Source of the DNA: an uncultured Oscillospiraceae bacterium
GTDB taxonomy: Bacteria; Bacillota; Clostridia; Oscillospirales; Oscillospiraceae
Assembly (NCBI GenBank): GCA_934552825.1
Contig: CAKTEQ010000002.1
Coordinates: 1-64,000 of the forward strand
Length of the DNA stretch: 64,000 nt
Direction of reading: 5' to 3'
Below, in pieces: positions 32,319-41,379 of this stretch. A model generated the notes under the pieces. The model saw only the letters and a program-made list of their open reading frames with translations. It was not told the DNA's origin and ran no database searches. A program made the translations under genes and the position numbers. Each line of letters starts with the position of its first letter. Position 1 is the stretch's first letter.

Positions 32319-32768
32319 ATGAAGAGGAGCACTGCAAGAGAAATAGCCACGCATTTTTCCTATGAGATGAGCGTGAACGATATGCCGGCGGAGGAACTCC
32401 TTGCCGCGAGGCTGAACTGCCCTGAGTATTACGATACCCTTTCCGAGGAGGACAGCATATACAGCGAGGTACCAGACAAGAACTCAAGAGAGTATATCTG
32501 CAGTATTGTCACCGGTGTGTCTGAGCACTCGGCGGAACTGGATGGGTACATAGAAAAATACGCTATCGGCTGGAAATTCAGCCGTATCTCAAGAGTTGCC
32601 GCGGCAATAATGCGCGTATGTATGTACGAGATACTCTATATGCAGGACGTTCCTGACAGTGCCGCGGTGAATGACGCCGTGGAGATCGCGAAGAAATACG
32701 AGCCGGAGGAGACAGTCGCTTTTATCAACGGTATCCTCGGCACATTTATCTGGGAAGAAAAGAAGTAA
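32319..32768 (+). CDS. nusB: Transcription antitermination factor NusB
   Basis: A 149 aa all-helical RNA-binding protein; STAREIATHFSYEM is the arginine-rich start and VNDAVEIAKKYEPEETVAFINGILG the conserved end (quoted in part as VAFINGILG). With NusE it binds boxA in rRNA leaders. GGAGAG precedes the ATG. Confidence 0.94.
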   Translation: MKRSTAREIATHFSYEMSVNDMPAEELLAARLNCPEYYDTLSEEDSIYSEVPDKNSREYICSIVTGVSEHSAELDGYIEKYAIGWKFSRISRVAAAIMRVCMYEILYMQDVPDSAAVNDAVEIAKKYEPEETVAFINGILGTFIWEEKK

Positions 32769-32775
32769 ATCAAAT

Positions 32776-32810
32776 GGGGGCTGGCTCTCCGGGCGAGCCC
32801 CCTTCTTTTA
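32776..32810 (+). terminator. Intra-operon hairpin between nusB and xseA
   Basis: GGGGGCT (32776-32782) pairs with AGCCCCC (32796-32802), with an alternative inner GGCTC/GAGCC stem, followed by TTCTTTT. It could reduce readthrough from nusB into xseA. Confidence 0.6.
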
Positions 32811-32830
32811 CCCGACAGGCAGGTGGAAAA

Positions 32831-34051
32831 ATGGCAGGAGAACAGCATATTTTCTCAGTTTCTGAGCTTAATCAGTTCATCAAGAGCATTCTTGACGGCG
32901 AGCCAGAGCTCTCGCGTGTTTTGCTGCGTGGCGAGATATCGAACTATAAAAAATACCCCTCAGGGCACCACTATTTTACCCTGAAAGATGCGGAAGGGGC
33001 ACTAAAATGCGTGATGTTCAAGCGTGAGGGGGACAAGCTCCGCTTTCGTCCGGAAAACGGGATGAGTGTTATCGCTCAGGGGCGCATAACTGTTTTTCAG
33101 CGGGACGGTGTCTATCAGCTCTACTGCACAGATCTTGTCCCGGACGGAGCCGGTTCTCTGAATATTGCCTTTGAGCAGCTTAAGGAAAGGCTCCTTAAAG
33201 AGGGACTTTTCGACAGAGCACATAAAAAGCCCATCCCGGTGTATCCGGAGAGAATCGCCGTTATTACATCATCCGCCGGTGCTGCCGTGCGGGACATGAT
33301 ACGCATTCTGCGCACACGCTATCCTGTTGCTGAGGTTCTGCTCCTGCCCGTACGTGTGCAGGGCGCTGAGGCCGCAGCGGAGATAGCCGGTGCCATAAGG
33401 TACGCTAACCGCAACGCTCTTGCGGATGTCATTATCACTGGCAGGGGCGGCGGCAGTCTGGAGGATCTCTGGGCATTTAACGAAGAAAAAGTTGCGAGGG
33501 CCATATACGCCTCAGAAATTCCGGTAATATCCGCCGTTGGCCACGAGCCTGACGTAACAATATCGGATTTCGTGGCGGACGCGCGCGCCTCGACTCCGTC
33601 GAACGCGGCGGAGATCGCAGTGCCGGACAGGCAGGAACTGCTCAAGACACTCTCTGTTTTATCCCAGCGGATGACATCGGCTGTAAATAAACAGCTGGCA
33701 GCGTCAAGAGACAAGCTGGAGACCGCCAAAAACAGCAGGGCAATGCGTGATCCTATGAATTATATTCAGGAAAAGCGCATGGTACTGGACTATTCGATCC
33801 GCTCGCTTGCGTCTGTGCAGGAGCGGATAATCGCCGGCAAAAAGCACGGGTTCGTTGAGCTCGCCGCAAAGCTGGACGCTCTTAGTCCGATGAAGGTGCT
33901 CGTACGGGGTTACTGCGTCGCAAAAGCACAGGGCGGACTTGTGCGCGGCATAGAGCAGATACCGCCAGGGAGCAGGATAGAGCTCGAATTATCAGACGGC
34001 ACCGCAAGGTGCACCGTTGACGAAACAGAAGCACGGGAGGAAAAATTATGA
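32831..34051 (+). CDS. xseA: Exodeoxyribonuclease VII large subunit
   Basis: A 406 aa nuclease subunit. The N-terminal OB fold (about 5-100: FSVSELNQFIKSILDGEPEL, HYFTLKDAEG) is followed by the catalytic domain (AVITSSAGAAVRDMI, ITGRGGGSLEDLWAFNEE). It degrades single-stranded DNA into oligonucleotides. The longer frame from 32774 runs through the hairpin; AGGTGG before 32831 sets the start. It overlaps xseB by four bases. Confidence 0.95.
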   Translation: MAGEQHIFSVSELNQFIKSILDGEPELSRVLLRGEISNYKKYPSGHHYFTLKDAEGALKCVMFKREGDKLRFRPENGMSVIAQGRITVFQRDGVYQLYCTDLVPDGAGSLNIAFEQLKERLLKEGLFDRAHKKPIPVYPERIAVITSSAGAAVRDMIRILRTRYPVAEVLLLPVRVQGAEAAAEIAGAIRYANRNALADVIITGRGGGSLEDLWAFNEEKVARAIYASEIPVISAVGHEPDVTISDFVADARASTPSNAAEIAVPDRQELLKTLSVLSQRMTSAVNKQLAASRDKLETAKNSRAMRDPMNYIQEKRMVLDYSIRSLASVQERIIAGKKHGFVELAAKLDALSPMKVLVRGYCVAKAQGGLVRGIEQIPPGSRIELELSDGTARCTVDETEAREEKL

Positions 34052-34284
34052 GCGAGAAAAAGATCTCCTTTGAAGACGCGATGAAGCGCCTGGACGAAAT
34101 AGTCAAATCCCTCGAAAAGGGAGACGCACCCCTCGAGGATTCTCTTAAGCTTTTTGAAGAGGGAACACGTATGATCGGCATATGCAGCGACATGCTCACA
34201 AAAGCTGAGCAGAAGGTGCTGAAGCTCTCCAAGGGACCGGACGGAGAACCGATAGGCGAAGATTTCAGTTCGGAGGTGCAGTAA
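34048..34284 (+). CDS. xseB: Exodeoxyribonuclease VII small subunit
   Basis: A 78 aa helical subunit: SFEDAMKRLDEIVKSLEKGD and LEDSLKLFEEGT are the family signature. Several copies bind the C-terminal coils of XseA. It starts on the ATGA that ends xseA. Confidence 0.95.
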   Translation: MSEKKISFEDAMKRLDEIVKSLEKGDAPLEDSLKLFEEGTRMIGICSDMLTKAEQKVLKLSKGPDGEPIGEDFSSEVQ

Positions 34285-34285
34285 C

Positions 34286-35167
34286 ATGAACGCATACGAA
34301 AAATATCTTACAAAATTCGAGGCATATCTTCAGACGCTGTTCCCCAGCGAGGGAAAGCCTCAGAAGGTGCTTTATGACGCGATGAATTACAGCCTACTCT
34401 CCGGAGGCAAGCGCATCCGCCCGCTGCTTGTTATACTTTTCTGCAAGCTTTGCGGCGGTGACGTTGGGCAGGCGCTGCCCTTCGCTGCGGCGGTTGAAAT
34501 GGTGCATACATATTCCCTTATTCATGACGATCTGCCCTGCATGGACAATGATGACCTGCGTCGTGGGCGCCCCACGAGCCACAAAATGTTTGGCGAGGCA
34601 AATGCGGTCCTGGCTGGCGACGCCCTGTTGACCCAGGCTTTTTCCACAATACTCTCCAACGAGGCGCTGGAATGTGCGGGACTCAAATATGCGGTCCTTG
34701 CCGCGAAAACTCTCGCTGAGTACGCCGGTCCCGAGGGTATGGTCGGCGGACAGACTCTTGACATTCTCTTTGAAGAATTTGACGATATTACTGAGGATGA
34801 GCTTGTGGCGATAGATTCCCGGAAAACCGGCGACCTCATAGTTGCCGCCTGCGTCATCGGATGTCTTGCGGCAGGGGGGACCAGCGACAAGATAGATATC
34901 GCGAAGGAATATGCCCGCAATATTGGCCTCGCCTTCCAGATAAAGGACGATATGCTCGACGCTGTGAGCACGGATGAGGAGCTCGGGAAGAACGCAGGTT
35001 CAGATGAGACCAAGGGTAAAACGACCTTCTTCACCCTCTACGGGGAAGAGGGCTGCCAGAAACTTATCGAAGCGCTTACGGATAACGCAAAGCGCAGCAT
35101 CGAGTTGGCAGGAGAAGCCGAGGAGCTTGTACGGTTTGCGGATATGCTGGCGGAACGCAAAAACTGA
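34286..35167 (+). CDS. ispA: Farnesyl diphosphate synthase (short-chain trans-prenyl transferase)
   Basis: A 293 aa enzyme condensing IPP with DMAPP/GPP. The first Asp-rich motif is DDLPCMDNDDLRRGRP (about 84), the second is DDMLD (about 220), and GGKRIRPLL is conserved near residue 40. It starts one base after xseB. It supplies isoprenoid precursors and is adjacent to dxs, which makes the upstream C5 precursor. Confidence 0.95.
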   Translation: MNAYEKYLTKFEAYLQTLFPSEGKPQKVLYDAMNYSLLSGGKRIRPLLVILFCKLCGGDVGQALPFAAAVEMVHTYSLIHDDLPCMDNDDLRRGRPTSHKMFGEANAVLAGDALLTQAFSTILSNEALECAGLKYAVLAAKTLAEYAGPEGMVGGQTLDILFEEFDDITEDELVAIDSRKTGDLIVAACVIGCLAAGGTSDKIDIAKEYARNIGLAFQIKDDMLDAVSTDEELGKNAGSDETKGKTTFFTLYGEEGCQKLIEALTDNAKRSIELAGEAEELVRFADMLAERKN

Positions 35168-35179
35168 AAAGCGTAAAAC

Positions 35180-35214
35180 AACAGGCGGGAGTCGGCATCT
35201 GACTCCCGCCTGTT
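35180..35214 (+). terminator. Terminator after ispA
   Basis: A perfect 14 bp stem (35180-35193 with 35201-35214) with a short T-rich end lies 12 bases past the ispA stop. Confidence 0.85.
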
Positions 35215-35249
35215 TATACTGAATATACAGTATATTTTACCCTTTCCTA

Positions 35250-35278
35250 TTGTAATTCAGTGGAGAGTATGGTATTAT
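35250..35278 (+). promoter_or_regulatory. Promoter of dxs
   Basis: TTGTAA (35250-35255), 17 bases, TATTAT (35273-35278) preceded by TGG. Confidence 0.65.
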
Positions 35279-35350
35279 AAAATACAATGCTAAGTATGCG
35301 GCAGCGCCGCTTTAATAACGACCGCAAACGCTGATTGGAGGCGTATTGTC

Positions 35351-37216
35351 ATATATCTTGAAAAGATCAACTGCTCCAACGATGTGAAAAAACTAAGCAA
35401 CGGGGAGCTAAATATACTTGCTGACGAGATACGGGAATTTTTGATAGAAAATGTCTCCAAAACAGGGGGGCATCTGGCTTCAAATCTCGGCGCAGTAGAG
35501 CTGACTCTCGCTATTCACCGTGTATTTGATACAAAAACGGACCGCCTCGTATTCGACGTGGGGCACCAGTGCTATGTGCATAAAATAATCACCGGGCGCA
35601 GAGATGATTTTTCAACGCTGCGCCAGTACGGCGGCATCTCTGGTTTCCCGAAGCCCTCGGAAAGCAGCGACGACGCTTTCATTGCGGGGCACGCGTCGAA
35701 TTCTATCGCCGTGGCCGCGGGGATGGCAAAAGCGCGGACTCTCTCCGGTGAGGATTACAATGTTGTCGCGCTTATCGGTGACGGAGCCATGACCGGCGGC
35801 CTTGCCTACGAAGGCCTGAGCTTTGCGGGGCAGAGCAAGGAGCCGATGATAGTCATCCTCAACGATAACGGTATGTCAATTTCCCGTAATGTGGGCGGCA
35901 TGTCGCGCTATCTGTCGAGCCACCGCGTGCGCCCCGGCTATTATAAATTCAAGCAGGCATACAGACGGATATTTAATTCAAATCCCCTCGGACGCGTTCT
36001 GTATAAGTTCAACCATAAGGTAAAGAAAGTCGTTAAATACGCCCTTCTCCCAACGACACTGTTTGAAGAGATGGGCTTTACATATCTCGGCCCTATCGAC
36101 GGACACGATATCGACTCTATAACATATTTTCTCCAGTATGCAAAGAAGATCGAGGGTCCGGTGCTCATTCATGTAAACACAGTGAAGGGCAAGGGCTATG
36201 AAAAGGCCGAGACGACTCCTGATATCTACCACGGAGTATCTCCCTTTGAACCACAGTACGGCGTGATCCCCACGAAGAAGAAGGATTTTTCCGCAGTCTT
36301 CGGAGAGTGCGTTCTAAAGTGCGCGGACGAGGATAAGCGTGTGTGCGCGATATCTGCCGCCATGACGGAAAGCATCGGTTTCGGCGAATTTTTCAGGCGC
36401 TATCCAAAGCGCGGGTTCGATGTGGGCATTGCGGAGCAGAATGCTGTGGCTATGGCGGGAGGACTTGCAAAGCAGGGGATGATACCCGTTGCGGCGATAT
36501 ACTCGACGTTCCTCCAGCGTGCTTATGACATGATAATACATGACGTTGCTCTCGACGGTCTTCACGTTGTCTTCGGTGTTGACCGTGCGGGGATAACAGG
36601 TCCCGACGGCGAAACCCATCAGGGCGTATTTGACGTGGCGTTTCTCACCTCGGTGCCGGGGCTGCGGGTTTTCTGTCCCGCGTCCTATGCTGAGCTCTCC
36701 GCAATTACCCGGCACGCTGTTCTCGAGATGACGGGTCCCGTTGCAGTACGTTACCCGAGAGGCTGCGAGGGTGGATATACCCAAGATAATTCCTCGGTGC
36801 CGTCCAAACTCATTCGCTCCGGAGATGACATCACGATCATCACATACGGAATACTTGTTAACAATGCTCTGAGCGCCGCGGCGCTTCTGGAAGAGGATGG
36901 AATATCCGTAGGGGTACTCAAGCTCACGGAAATATCTGAGCCCGATCGGGAAGAAATTCTGGCAGCAGCGAAGAGAACTGGAAAAATACTCGTTGTTGAG
37001 GACTGCGTGGAACACGGAAGCGTTGGTGAGCGAATCGGTGCAATGCTCGAAGACGCGGCGCTTGGTAATATAGTGTTTGATCGCGTCAACGTCGGGCAGG
37101 ACTTCGTCCCCCACGGCAAGACGGAAGAACTCTGGGCAATGTACGGCATAGATGCCCTGGGTATAACGCACCGCGCCGCCAAGCTGTGCGGCAATGCAAA
37201 GGAGCTGCGAATATGA
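35351..37216 (+). CDS. dxs: 1-deoxy-D-xylulose-5-phosphate synthase with a non-standard start codon
   Basis: A 621 aa TPP enzyme making DXP from pyruvate and glyceraldehyde 3-phosphate, the first MEP-pathway step. The TPP motif is GDGAMTGGLAYE through NDNGMSIS (about 155-185), the catalytic Glu is in FDVGIAEQNAVAMAGG, and ITGPDGETHQG is conserved. The first GTG (35384) has no ribosome binding site and cuts off the family's N-terminal YLEKIN..NDVKKLS block. The reading frame extends upstream to a perfect GGAGG (35337-35341) through ATT, GTC and ATA codons, with no ATG, GTG or TTG. ATA at 35351, nine bases from GGAGG, gives the best N-terminus; ATT at 35345 is the alternative. It overlaps tlyA by four bases. 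Confidence 0.9.
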   Translation: MYLEKINCSNDVKKLSNGELNILADEIREFLIENVSKTGGHLASNLGAVELTLAIHRVFDTKTDRLVFDVGHQCYVHKIITGRRDDFSTLRQYGGISGFPKPSESSDDAFIAGHASNSIAVAAGMAKARTLSGEDYNVVALIGDGAMTGGLAYEGLSFAGQSKEPMIVILNDNGMSISRNVGGMSRYLSSHRVRPGYYKFKQAYRRIFNSNPLGRVLYKFNHKVKKVVKYALLPTTLFEEMGFTYLGPIDGHDIDSITYFLQYAKKIEGPVLIHVNTVKGKGYEKAETTPDIYHGVSPFEPQYGVIPTKKKDFSAVFGECVLKCADEDKRVCAISAAMTESIGFGEFFRRYPKRGFDVGIAEQNAVAMAGGLAKQGMIPVAAIYSTFLQRAYDMIIHDVALDGLHVVFGVDRAGITGPDGETHQGVFDVAFLTSVPGLRVFCPASYAELSAITRHAVLEMTGPVAVRYPRGCEGGYTQDNSSVPSKLIRSGDDITIITYGILVNNALSAAALLEEDGISVGVLKLTEISEPDREEILAAAKRTGKILVVEDCVEHGSVGERIGAMLEDAALGNIVFDRVNVGQDFVPHGKTEELWAMYGIDALGITHRAAKLCGNAKELRI

Positions 37217-38016
37217 ATAAAGTCAGGCTTGACACCTTGATTTTTGATAAAGGCTTTGTCCCCAGCCGGGAAAAGGCTAAAACGACTATCATGAGCGGCA
37301 TAGTTTTCGTGAACGAACAGCGTGTGGATAAGCCGGGGGCTATGGTCGATCCCGCGGCAAACATTGAGGTTCGCGGAAATGTGCTGAAATATGTCAGCCG
37401 CGGCGGGCTGAAGCTCGAAAAAGCGATTGCCTGCTTCGGCGTTGACCTGAAGGATAAAATATGCCTGGATATAGGCGCGTCTACGGGCGGCTTTACTGAC
37501 TGCATGCTTCAAAACGGGGCTAAGAAAGTGTTTGCCATCGATGTGGGGTACGGTCAGCTTGCGTGGAGTCTCAGGAGTGACGAGCGCGTAGTATGTATGG
37601 AGAGGACAAACGTGCGTTATGTGACGCCTGATGATATAGGCGTAAAAGCTGATTTTTCCAGCGTTGACGTTTCATTTATTTCCTTAAAACTGGTGCTTCC
37701 GGTAGTCAAAAACCTTCTCGGAGACGACGGAGAGGTCCTTGCCCTGATAAAACCACAGTTTGAGGCGGGGAAGGAAAACGTAGGAAAGAAGGGCGTTGTC
37801 AGAGACCCGAAGGTACATAAGCAGGTCATTGATGATTTTCTTGAGTATTCGGCATCTTTTGGCTTTTATGTCCGCGGGATCACCTTCTCCCCAATAAAGG
37901 GTCCCGAGGGCAACATAGAGTACCTTGGGTGGATCTCGTGCACGCCGCCCGAGACGGTGCCCGTCATCAATACAGAGGAGCTTGTGGCTCTCTCCCACGG
38001 AGAACTGGATAAATGA
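37213..38016 (+). CDS. tlyA: TlyA/YqxC-family S4-FtsJ RNA methyltransferase
   Basis: A 267 aa protein with an N-terminal S4 RNA-binding domain (RLDTLIFDKGFVPSREKAK, about 4-65) and an FtsJ-like SAM methyltransferase domain (CLDIGASTGGFTDCML, IDVGYGQLAWSLR). TlyA proteins 2'-O-methylate rRNA in mycobacteria; 'hemolysin A' is an old name. Its start is the ATGA at the dxs stop, with AGGAG upstream. It keeps the conserved dxs-yqxC-nadK-argR-recN order. Confidence 0.93.
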   Translation: MNKVRLDTLIFDKGFVPSREKAKTTIMSGIVFVNEQRVDKPGAMVDPAANIEVRGNVLKYVSRGGLKLEKAIACFGVDLKDKICLDIGASTGGFTDCMLQNGAKKVFAIDVGYGQLAWSLRSDERVVCMERTNVRYVTPDDIGVKADFSSVDVSFISLKLVLPVVKNLLGDDGEVLALIKPQFEAGKENVGKKGVVRDPKVHKQVIDDFLEYSASFGFYVRGITFSPIKGPEGNIEYLGWISCTPPETVPVINTEELVALSHGELDK

Positions 38017-38025
38017 GGTGAGGTC

Positions 38026-38898
38026 ATGAAAAAGGCTGCTGTCTGCACGAATGTGTACAGTGACCCCGGATTTATATATACCGACATGGTCTGTTCAGTG
38101 CTGGAAAAGCACGGGATCGACTGGGGAGTATTCACGGTCGATCCGACTCCCAAAGACACCCTCTGCCACGGACGCGCTTTTACAACACTTTCGGGCGCGC
38201 TTAAGGGTGCGGGTATAATCATTTGTCTCGGAGGAGACGGAACGATACTTCATATCGCGGAGCCCGCGGCAAGGCGGAGGATCCCGGTGCTTGGGATAAA
38301 CCTTGGACACAGGGGATTTATGACAGAACTCGCCCGGGACGATATGGACGGGCTCGAGAGTATACTGCAAAACGGATTTGAATGTTATGAGCGCATGATG
38401 GCTCATGTGTGCGTTATGCGTGGGGATAAATGCGTCTATTCCGCGGATGCCCTCAACGATGCGGTGATAACAAAGGGCGTTGAGGCGCGAATTATAGATA
38501 TGTCCGTCTATGCGGACGGTGTTCTGGTATCCGAGTTTTCCGGCGACGGCATAGTCGTCTGTACTCCAACGGGGTCCACGGCATACTCCATGTCCGCCGG
38601 AGGTCCCATAGTAGAGCCGGAGGCGGAGAACCTTATAATCACCCCTGTCTGTTCTCATTCCCTCCAGGCAAAGTCATTTGTGCTGTCCCCCGGGAGAAAA
38701 GTCTCGGTAGCGATAGGCGAGCTTAAGAATTACCGTTCCGCCTTTATATCCGCTGACGGCGGCAGGGCAAAGCGTCTTGAGGATGGGGACATTGTGAGCG
38801 TTTGCAGATCACAGTACAAGCTGCGCCTTGTCAAGGCAGACAAAGACAGCTTCTACAACAAAGTATATATAAAGCTGAACACATCGAGGAGTAGATGA
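38026..38898 (+). CDS. nadK: NAD kinase
   Basis: A 290 aa enzyme phosphorylating NAD+ to NADP+. GGDGTILHIAEPAAR (about 65-80) and GINLGHRGFMTEL are the family motifs, and VCTPTGSTAYSMSAGGPIV binds the nucleotide. AGGTGAGG precedes the ATG. It is part of the dxs-recN operon. Confidence 0.95.
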   Translation: MKKAAVCTNVYSDPGFIYTDMVCSVLEKHGIDWGVFTVDPTPKDTLCHGRAFTTLSGALKGAGIIICLGGDGTILHIAEPAARRRIPVLGINLGHRGFMTELARDDMDGLESILQNGFECYERMMAHVCVMRGDKCVYSADALNDAVITKGVEARIIDMSVYADGVLVSEFSGDGIVVCTPTGSTAYSMSAGGPIVEPEAENLIITPVCSHSLQAKSFVLSPGRKVSVAIGELKNYRSAFISADGGRAKRLEDGDIVSVCRSQYKLRLVKADKDSFYNKVYIKLNTSRSR

Positions 38899-38899
38899 A

Positions 38900-39352
38900 A
38901 TGAAGAATAACAGACAGACGAAAATTCTTGAAATAATCTCCGAAAAGGACATTGAGACCCAGTTTCAGCTGCTTGATGAACTGAAAAAGTGCGGCTTAAG
39001 TACGACTCAGGCAACGGTATCCAGGGACATTAAGGATATGCATCTTGTAAAGGAGCTCAGCCCCAACGGTGTGTACCGTTATGCTGTATCCTCAGCCGAT
39101 AACACTACGAATTACGAGGCGAGGCTCAAGACGATCTTCAGGGAGTGTGTGACGAGTGTTCAGAACGCACAGAATATCATAGTTGTAAAAACTCTTCCGG
39201 GGCTTGCTCCGGCAGCCTGCTCAACGCTGGACGGGATGGCCATACCCCATGTGGTGGGTACACTCGCGGGTGATGATACGGCTTTCATAGCCATGCAGGA
39301 CGCGGTTTCAGCCCAGGCATTCTGCCATGATATCAAGCTCATGCTGGACTGA
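38900..39352 (+). CDS. argR: Arginine repressor ArgR/AhrC
   Basis: A 150 aa regulator with an N-terminal winged helix (residues 1-70, STTQATVSRDIKDMHLVK as recognition region) and a C-terminal arginine-binding hexamerisation domain (GTLAGDDTAFIA). In Firmicutes it senses arginine and represses arg biosynthesis. It starts one base after nadK and precedes recN. No arg biosynthetic gene is in the window. Confidence 0.95.
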   Translation: MKNNRQTKILEIISEKDIETQFQLLDELKKCGLSTTQATVSRDIKDMHLVKELSPNGVYRYAVSSADNTTNYEARLKTIFRECVTSVQNAQNIIVVKTLPGLAPAACSTLDGMAIPHVVGTLAGDDTAFIAMQDAVSAQAFCHDIKLMLD

Positions 39353-39376
39353 TCCGGTCGGGGAGGTGCACCTTAT

Positions 39377-41062
39377 ATGCTTGATCTGCTGCATATAGAG
39401 AATATCGCCGTAATAGAAAAGGCGGACATAGAATTTCGCCCCGGATTAAACGTGCTTACCGGCGAAACAGGCGCCGGCAAGTCGATAGTTGTCGATTCCA
39501 TAAGTGCGGTGATGGGTGAGAGGACTTCGAGAGATATCCTCCGCACAGGGGCTGAGGCCGCCCTTGTGAGCGCATCCTTCAGCGGTCTGCCTGAGCTTGA
39601 GTGGTTCGGCGAAAGCGGAGTCTCTCCCGAGGAAGGCGGTGTAGTGACAATACTGCGCAGGATGACGGCAGATGGGAAAAACTCATGCCGGGTAAACGGC
39701 GTTCCCGTCTCTCTCGCGCAGCTCAAAAGCCTTGGAAAGCTGCTCATAGGCATACATGGTCAGCACGACAGCCTTCAGCTCATGGACGAGGGCTATCACC
39801 TCAGCTTCCTTGACCTCTTCAGTGAAAATGAGGCGCTGCGGGAGCAGTACAGGGCAAAGTTCGACGAGATGAACAGCATCCGCGGAGAGATAGACGCTCT
39901 TACAATGGATGAGGCTGCAAAGGCGCGAAAGGCGGAGATGCTTCAGTTCCAGATAAACGAGCTGGAGAGCGCGGCACTCGTGCCGGGCGAGGACGCGAAG
40001 CTTAAAGAGCGTGCGGCGGAGCTGCGCAATTTCGGCCGCATCGCTGATGCCGTCAATACGGCACACGGCGCTCTTAACGGCGGAACGGACTCATCCGGGG
40101 CGCTGGATATGGTCTATGAAGCCGCCGAGTCATTGCGGTCACTGGCGAATATAAGCGAGAAATACTCTGAGCTTGCGTCAAGACTCAAAGAAGTCGAATA
40201 TCTCCTGGAGGACTGCTCCAGAGAGGTTTCTGCCCTCAGCGACGGGCTTGAATTTTCACCCCAGGAGCAGGATGAGGTAGAATCCCGTCTGGATCAGCTC
40301 CATCGGCTGGGGAAGAAATACGGCGCCGATGTGGAGGACATGTTGAGATTTCTCGAGGACTGCAAAGCCGAACTGGGCAAGATCCAACAGAGCAGCGATG
40401 AAATAGAGCGGCTGGAGAAAGAACTAAATAAAGCAAAACATGAGATGGAGGCTCTCGCGGCTCTGCTCACCGAGAACAGGCGGAAAAACGCTGAGGTACT
40501 CCGCGCCAGAATACTGGAAGAGCTGAGTGGGCTTGACATGGGCAAGCTGCGCTTTGAGATAGAAATTGAGCCCAAGGAACCGGACGCCACCGGCGCGGAT
40601 CAGGTGAGATTCCTTATGTCGGCAAACGCGGGCGAAACGCTCAAGCCGATAAGCAAGATCGCTTCCGGCGGCGAGCTCTCCCGAATAATTCTCGGTATGA
40701 AAAACGTCCTTGCGGAAAAAGAGCCGATAACCACGATGGTGTTCGACGAAGTGGACACCGGTGTTTCCGGCCGGGCGGCGCTCAGGGTCGCATGCAAGCT
40801 CGCTGTGCTTTCCAGCGAAAAGCAGGTTTTCTGTGTGACACATTTGCCTCAGATAGCGGCAATGGCAGATACGCACTTCTCCGTAGAAAAATCAGAACAC
40901 GACGGAAGAACTTTTACTGACATCACAGCGCTGGACAGGGAGGGGCGCAAGCGGGAGCTGGCGCGCCTTTCCGGCGGTACGGAACCTACTCAGGCGATGC
41001 TTGACAGCGCTGAAGAGCTTATTGAATATTCAGAACGCTTCAAGCGGGAAATCCGCACTTGA
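39377..41062 (+). CDS. recN: DNA repair protein RecN
   Basis: A 561 aa SMC-like ATPase with Walker A VLTGETGAGKSIVVD (about 30), a central coiled coil (about 150-370), signature KIASGGELSRIILG and Walker B TTMVFDEVDTGVSG near the C-terminus. It acts in double-strand-break repair. GGGAGGTG lies upstream of the ATG. It is last in the dxs operon. Its stop codon lies inside the -35 box of the tyrS promoter. Confidence 0.95.
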   Translation: MLDLLHIENIAVIEKADIEFRPGLNVLTGETGAGKSIVVDSISAVMGERTSRDILRTGAEAALVSASFSGLPELEWFGESGVSPEEGGVVTILRRMTADGKNSCRVNGVPVSLAQLKSLGKLLIGIHGQHDSLQLMDEGYHLSFLDLFSENEALREQYRAKFDEMNSIRGEIDALTMDEAAKARKAEMLQFQINELESAALVPGEDAKLKERAAELRNFGRIADAVNTAHGALNGGTDSSGALDMVYEAAESLRSLANISEKYSELASRLKEVEYLLEDCSREVSALSDGLEFSPQEQDEVESRLDQLHRLGKKYGADVEDMLRFLEDCKAELGKIQQSSDEIERLEKELNKAKHEMEALAALLTENRRKNAEVLRARILEELSGLDMGKLRFEIEIEPKEPDATGADQVRFLMSANAGETLKPISKIASGGELSRIILGMKNVLAEKEPITTMVFDEVDTGVSGRAALRVACKLAVLSSEKQVFCVTHLPQIAAMADTHFSVEKSEHDGRTFTDITALDREGRKRELARLSGGTEPTQAMLDSAEELIEYSERFKREIRT

Positions 41063-41087
41063 CAAATATTTGTTTTGTTGTTATACT
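41059..41087 (+). promoter_or_regulatory. Promoter of the tyrS T-box transcript
   Basis: TTGACA (41059-41064), 17 bases, TATACT (41082-41087). The TGA in the -35 box is the recN stop codon. Confidence 0.85.
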
Positions 41088-41093
41088 CACACG

Positions 41094-41356
41094 AGTTAAA
41101 CGCTATGACGAAGAGAAGTAGCCCTCAGCTTTGCTGGAAAGAGAACCTCCGGGTGGTGCAAGGAGGGCAGCGGCGGCGGCGAATACACTTCCGAGCGGCA
41201 GGCTGAAAGGCAATGGCTCAGTAGGTCTCGACGGGGCAGCCCGTTACAGCTGTGGAGTCATGTACTCCGCGAGACCGCGGTTGCGAGGCCGCGGTAAACA
41301 GAGGTGGTAACACGTATTTTCGTCCTCTGTCCCATGAATGGGACAGAGGATTTTTT
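41094..41356 (+). ncRNA. T-box leader of tyrS
   Basis: The T-box core appears as GAGGTGGTAACACG (41301-41314), a variant of the usual GGTGGTACCGCG. A TAC specifier for Tyr is in GAATACACTT (41184-41186). The terminator stem (41323-41335 with 41338-41350) is followed by TTTTTT. Stem-I, II and IIA/B hairpins precede. Uncharged tRNA-Tyr would favour readthrough into tyrS. Confidence 0.92.
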
Positions 41357-41379
41357 ATTAACATGAAAGGATTTTGACG

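Noticed and set aside
32774..32830. N-terminal extension of xseA
   Set aside because: It is the translation of the hairpin between nusB and xseA; the ribosome binding site supports the start at 32831.
35384..37216. dxs starting at the GTG 35384
   Set aside because: No ribosome binding site there, and the conserved Dxs N-terminus would be cut; the upstream GGAGG fits an earlier non-standard start.
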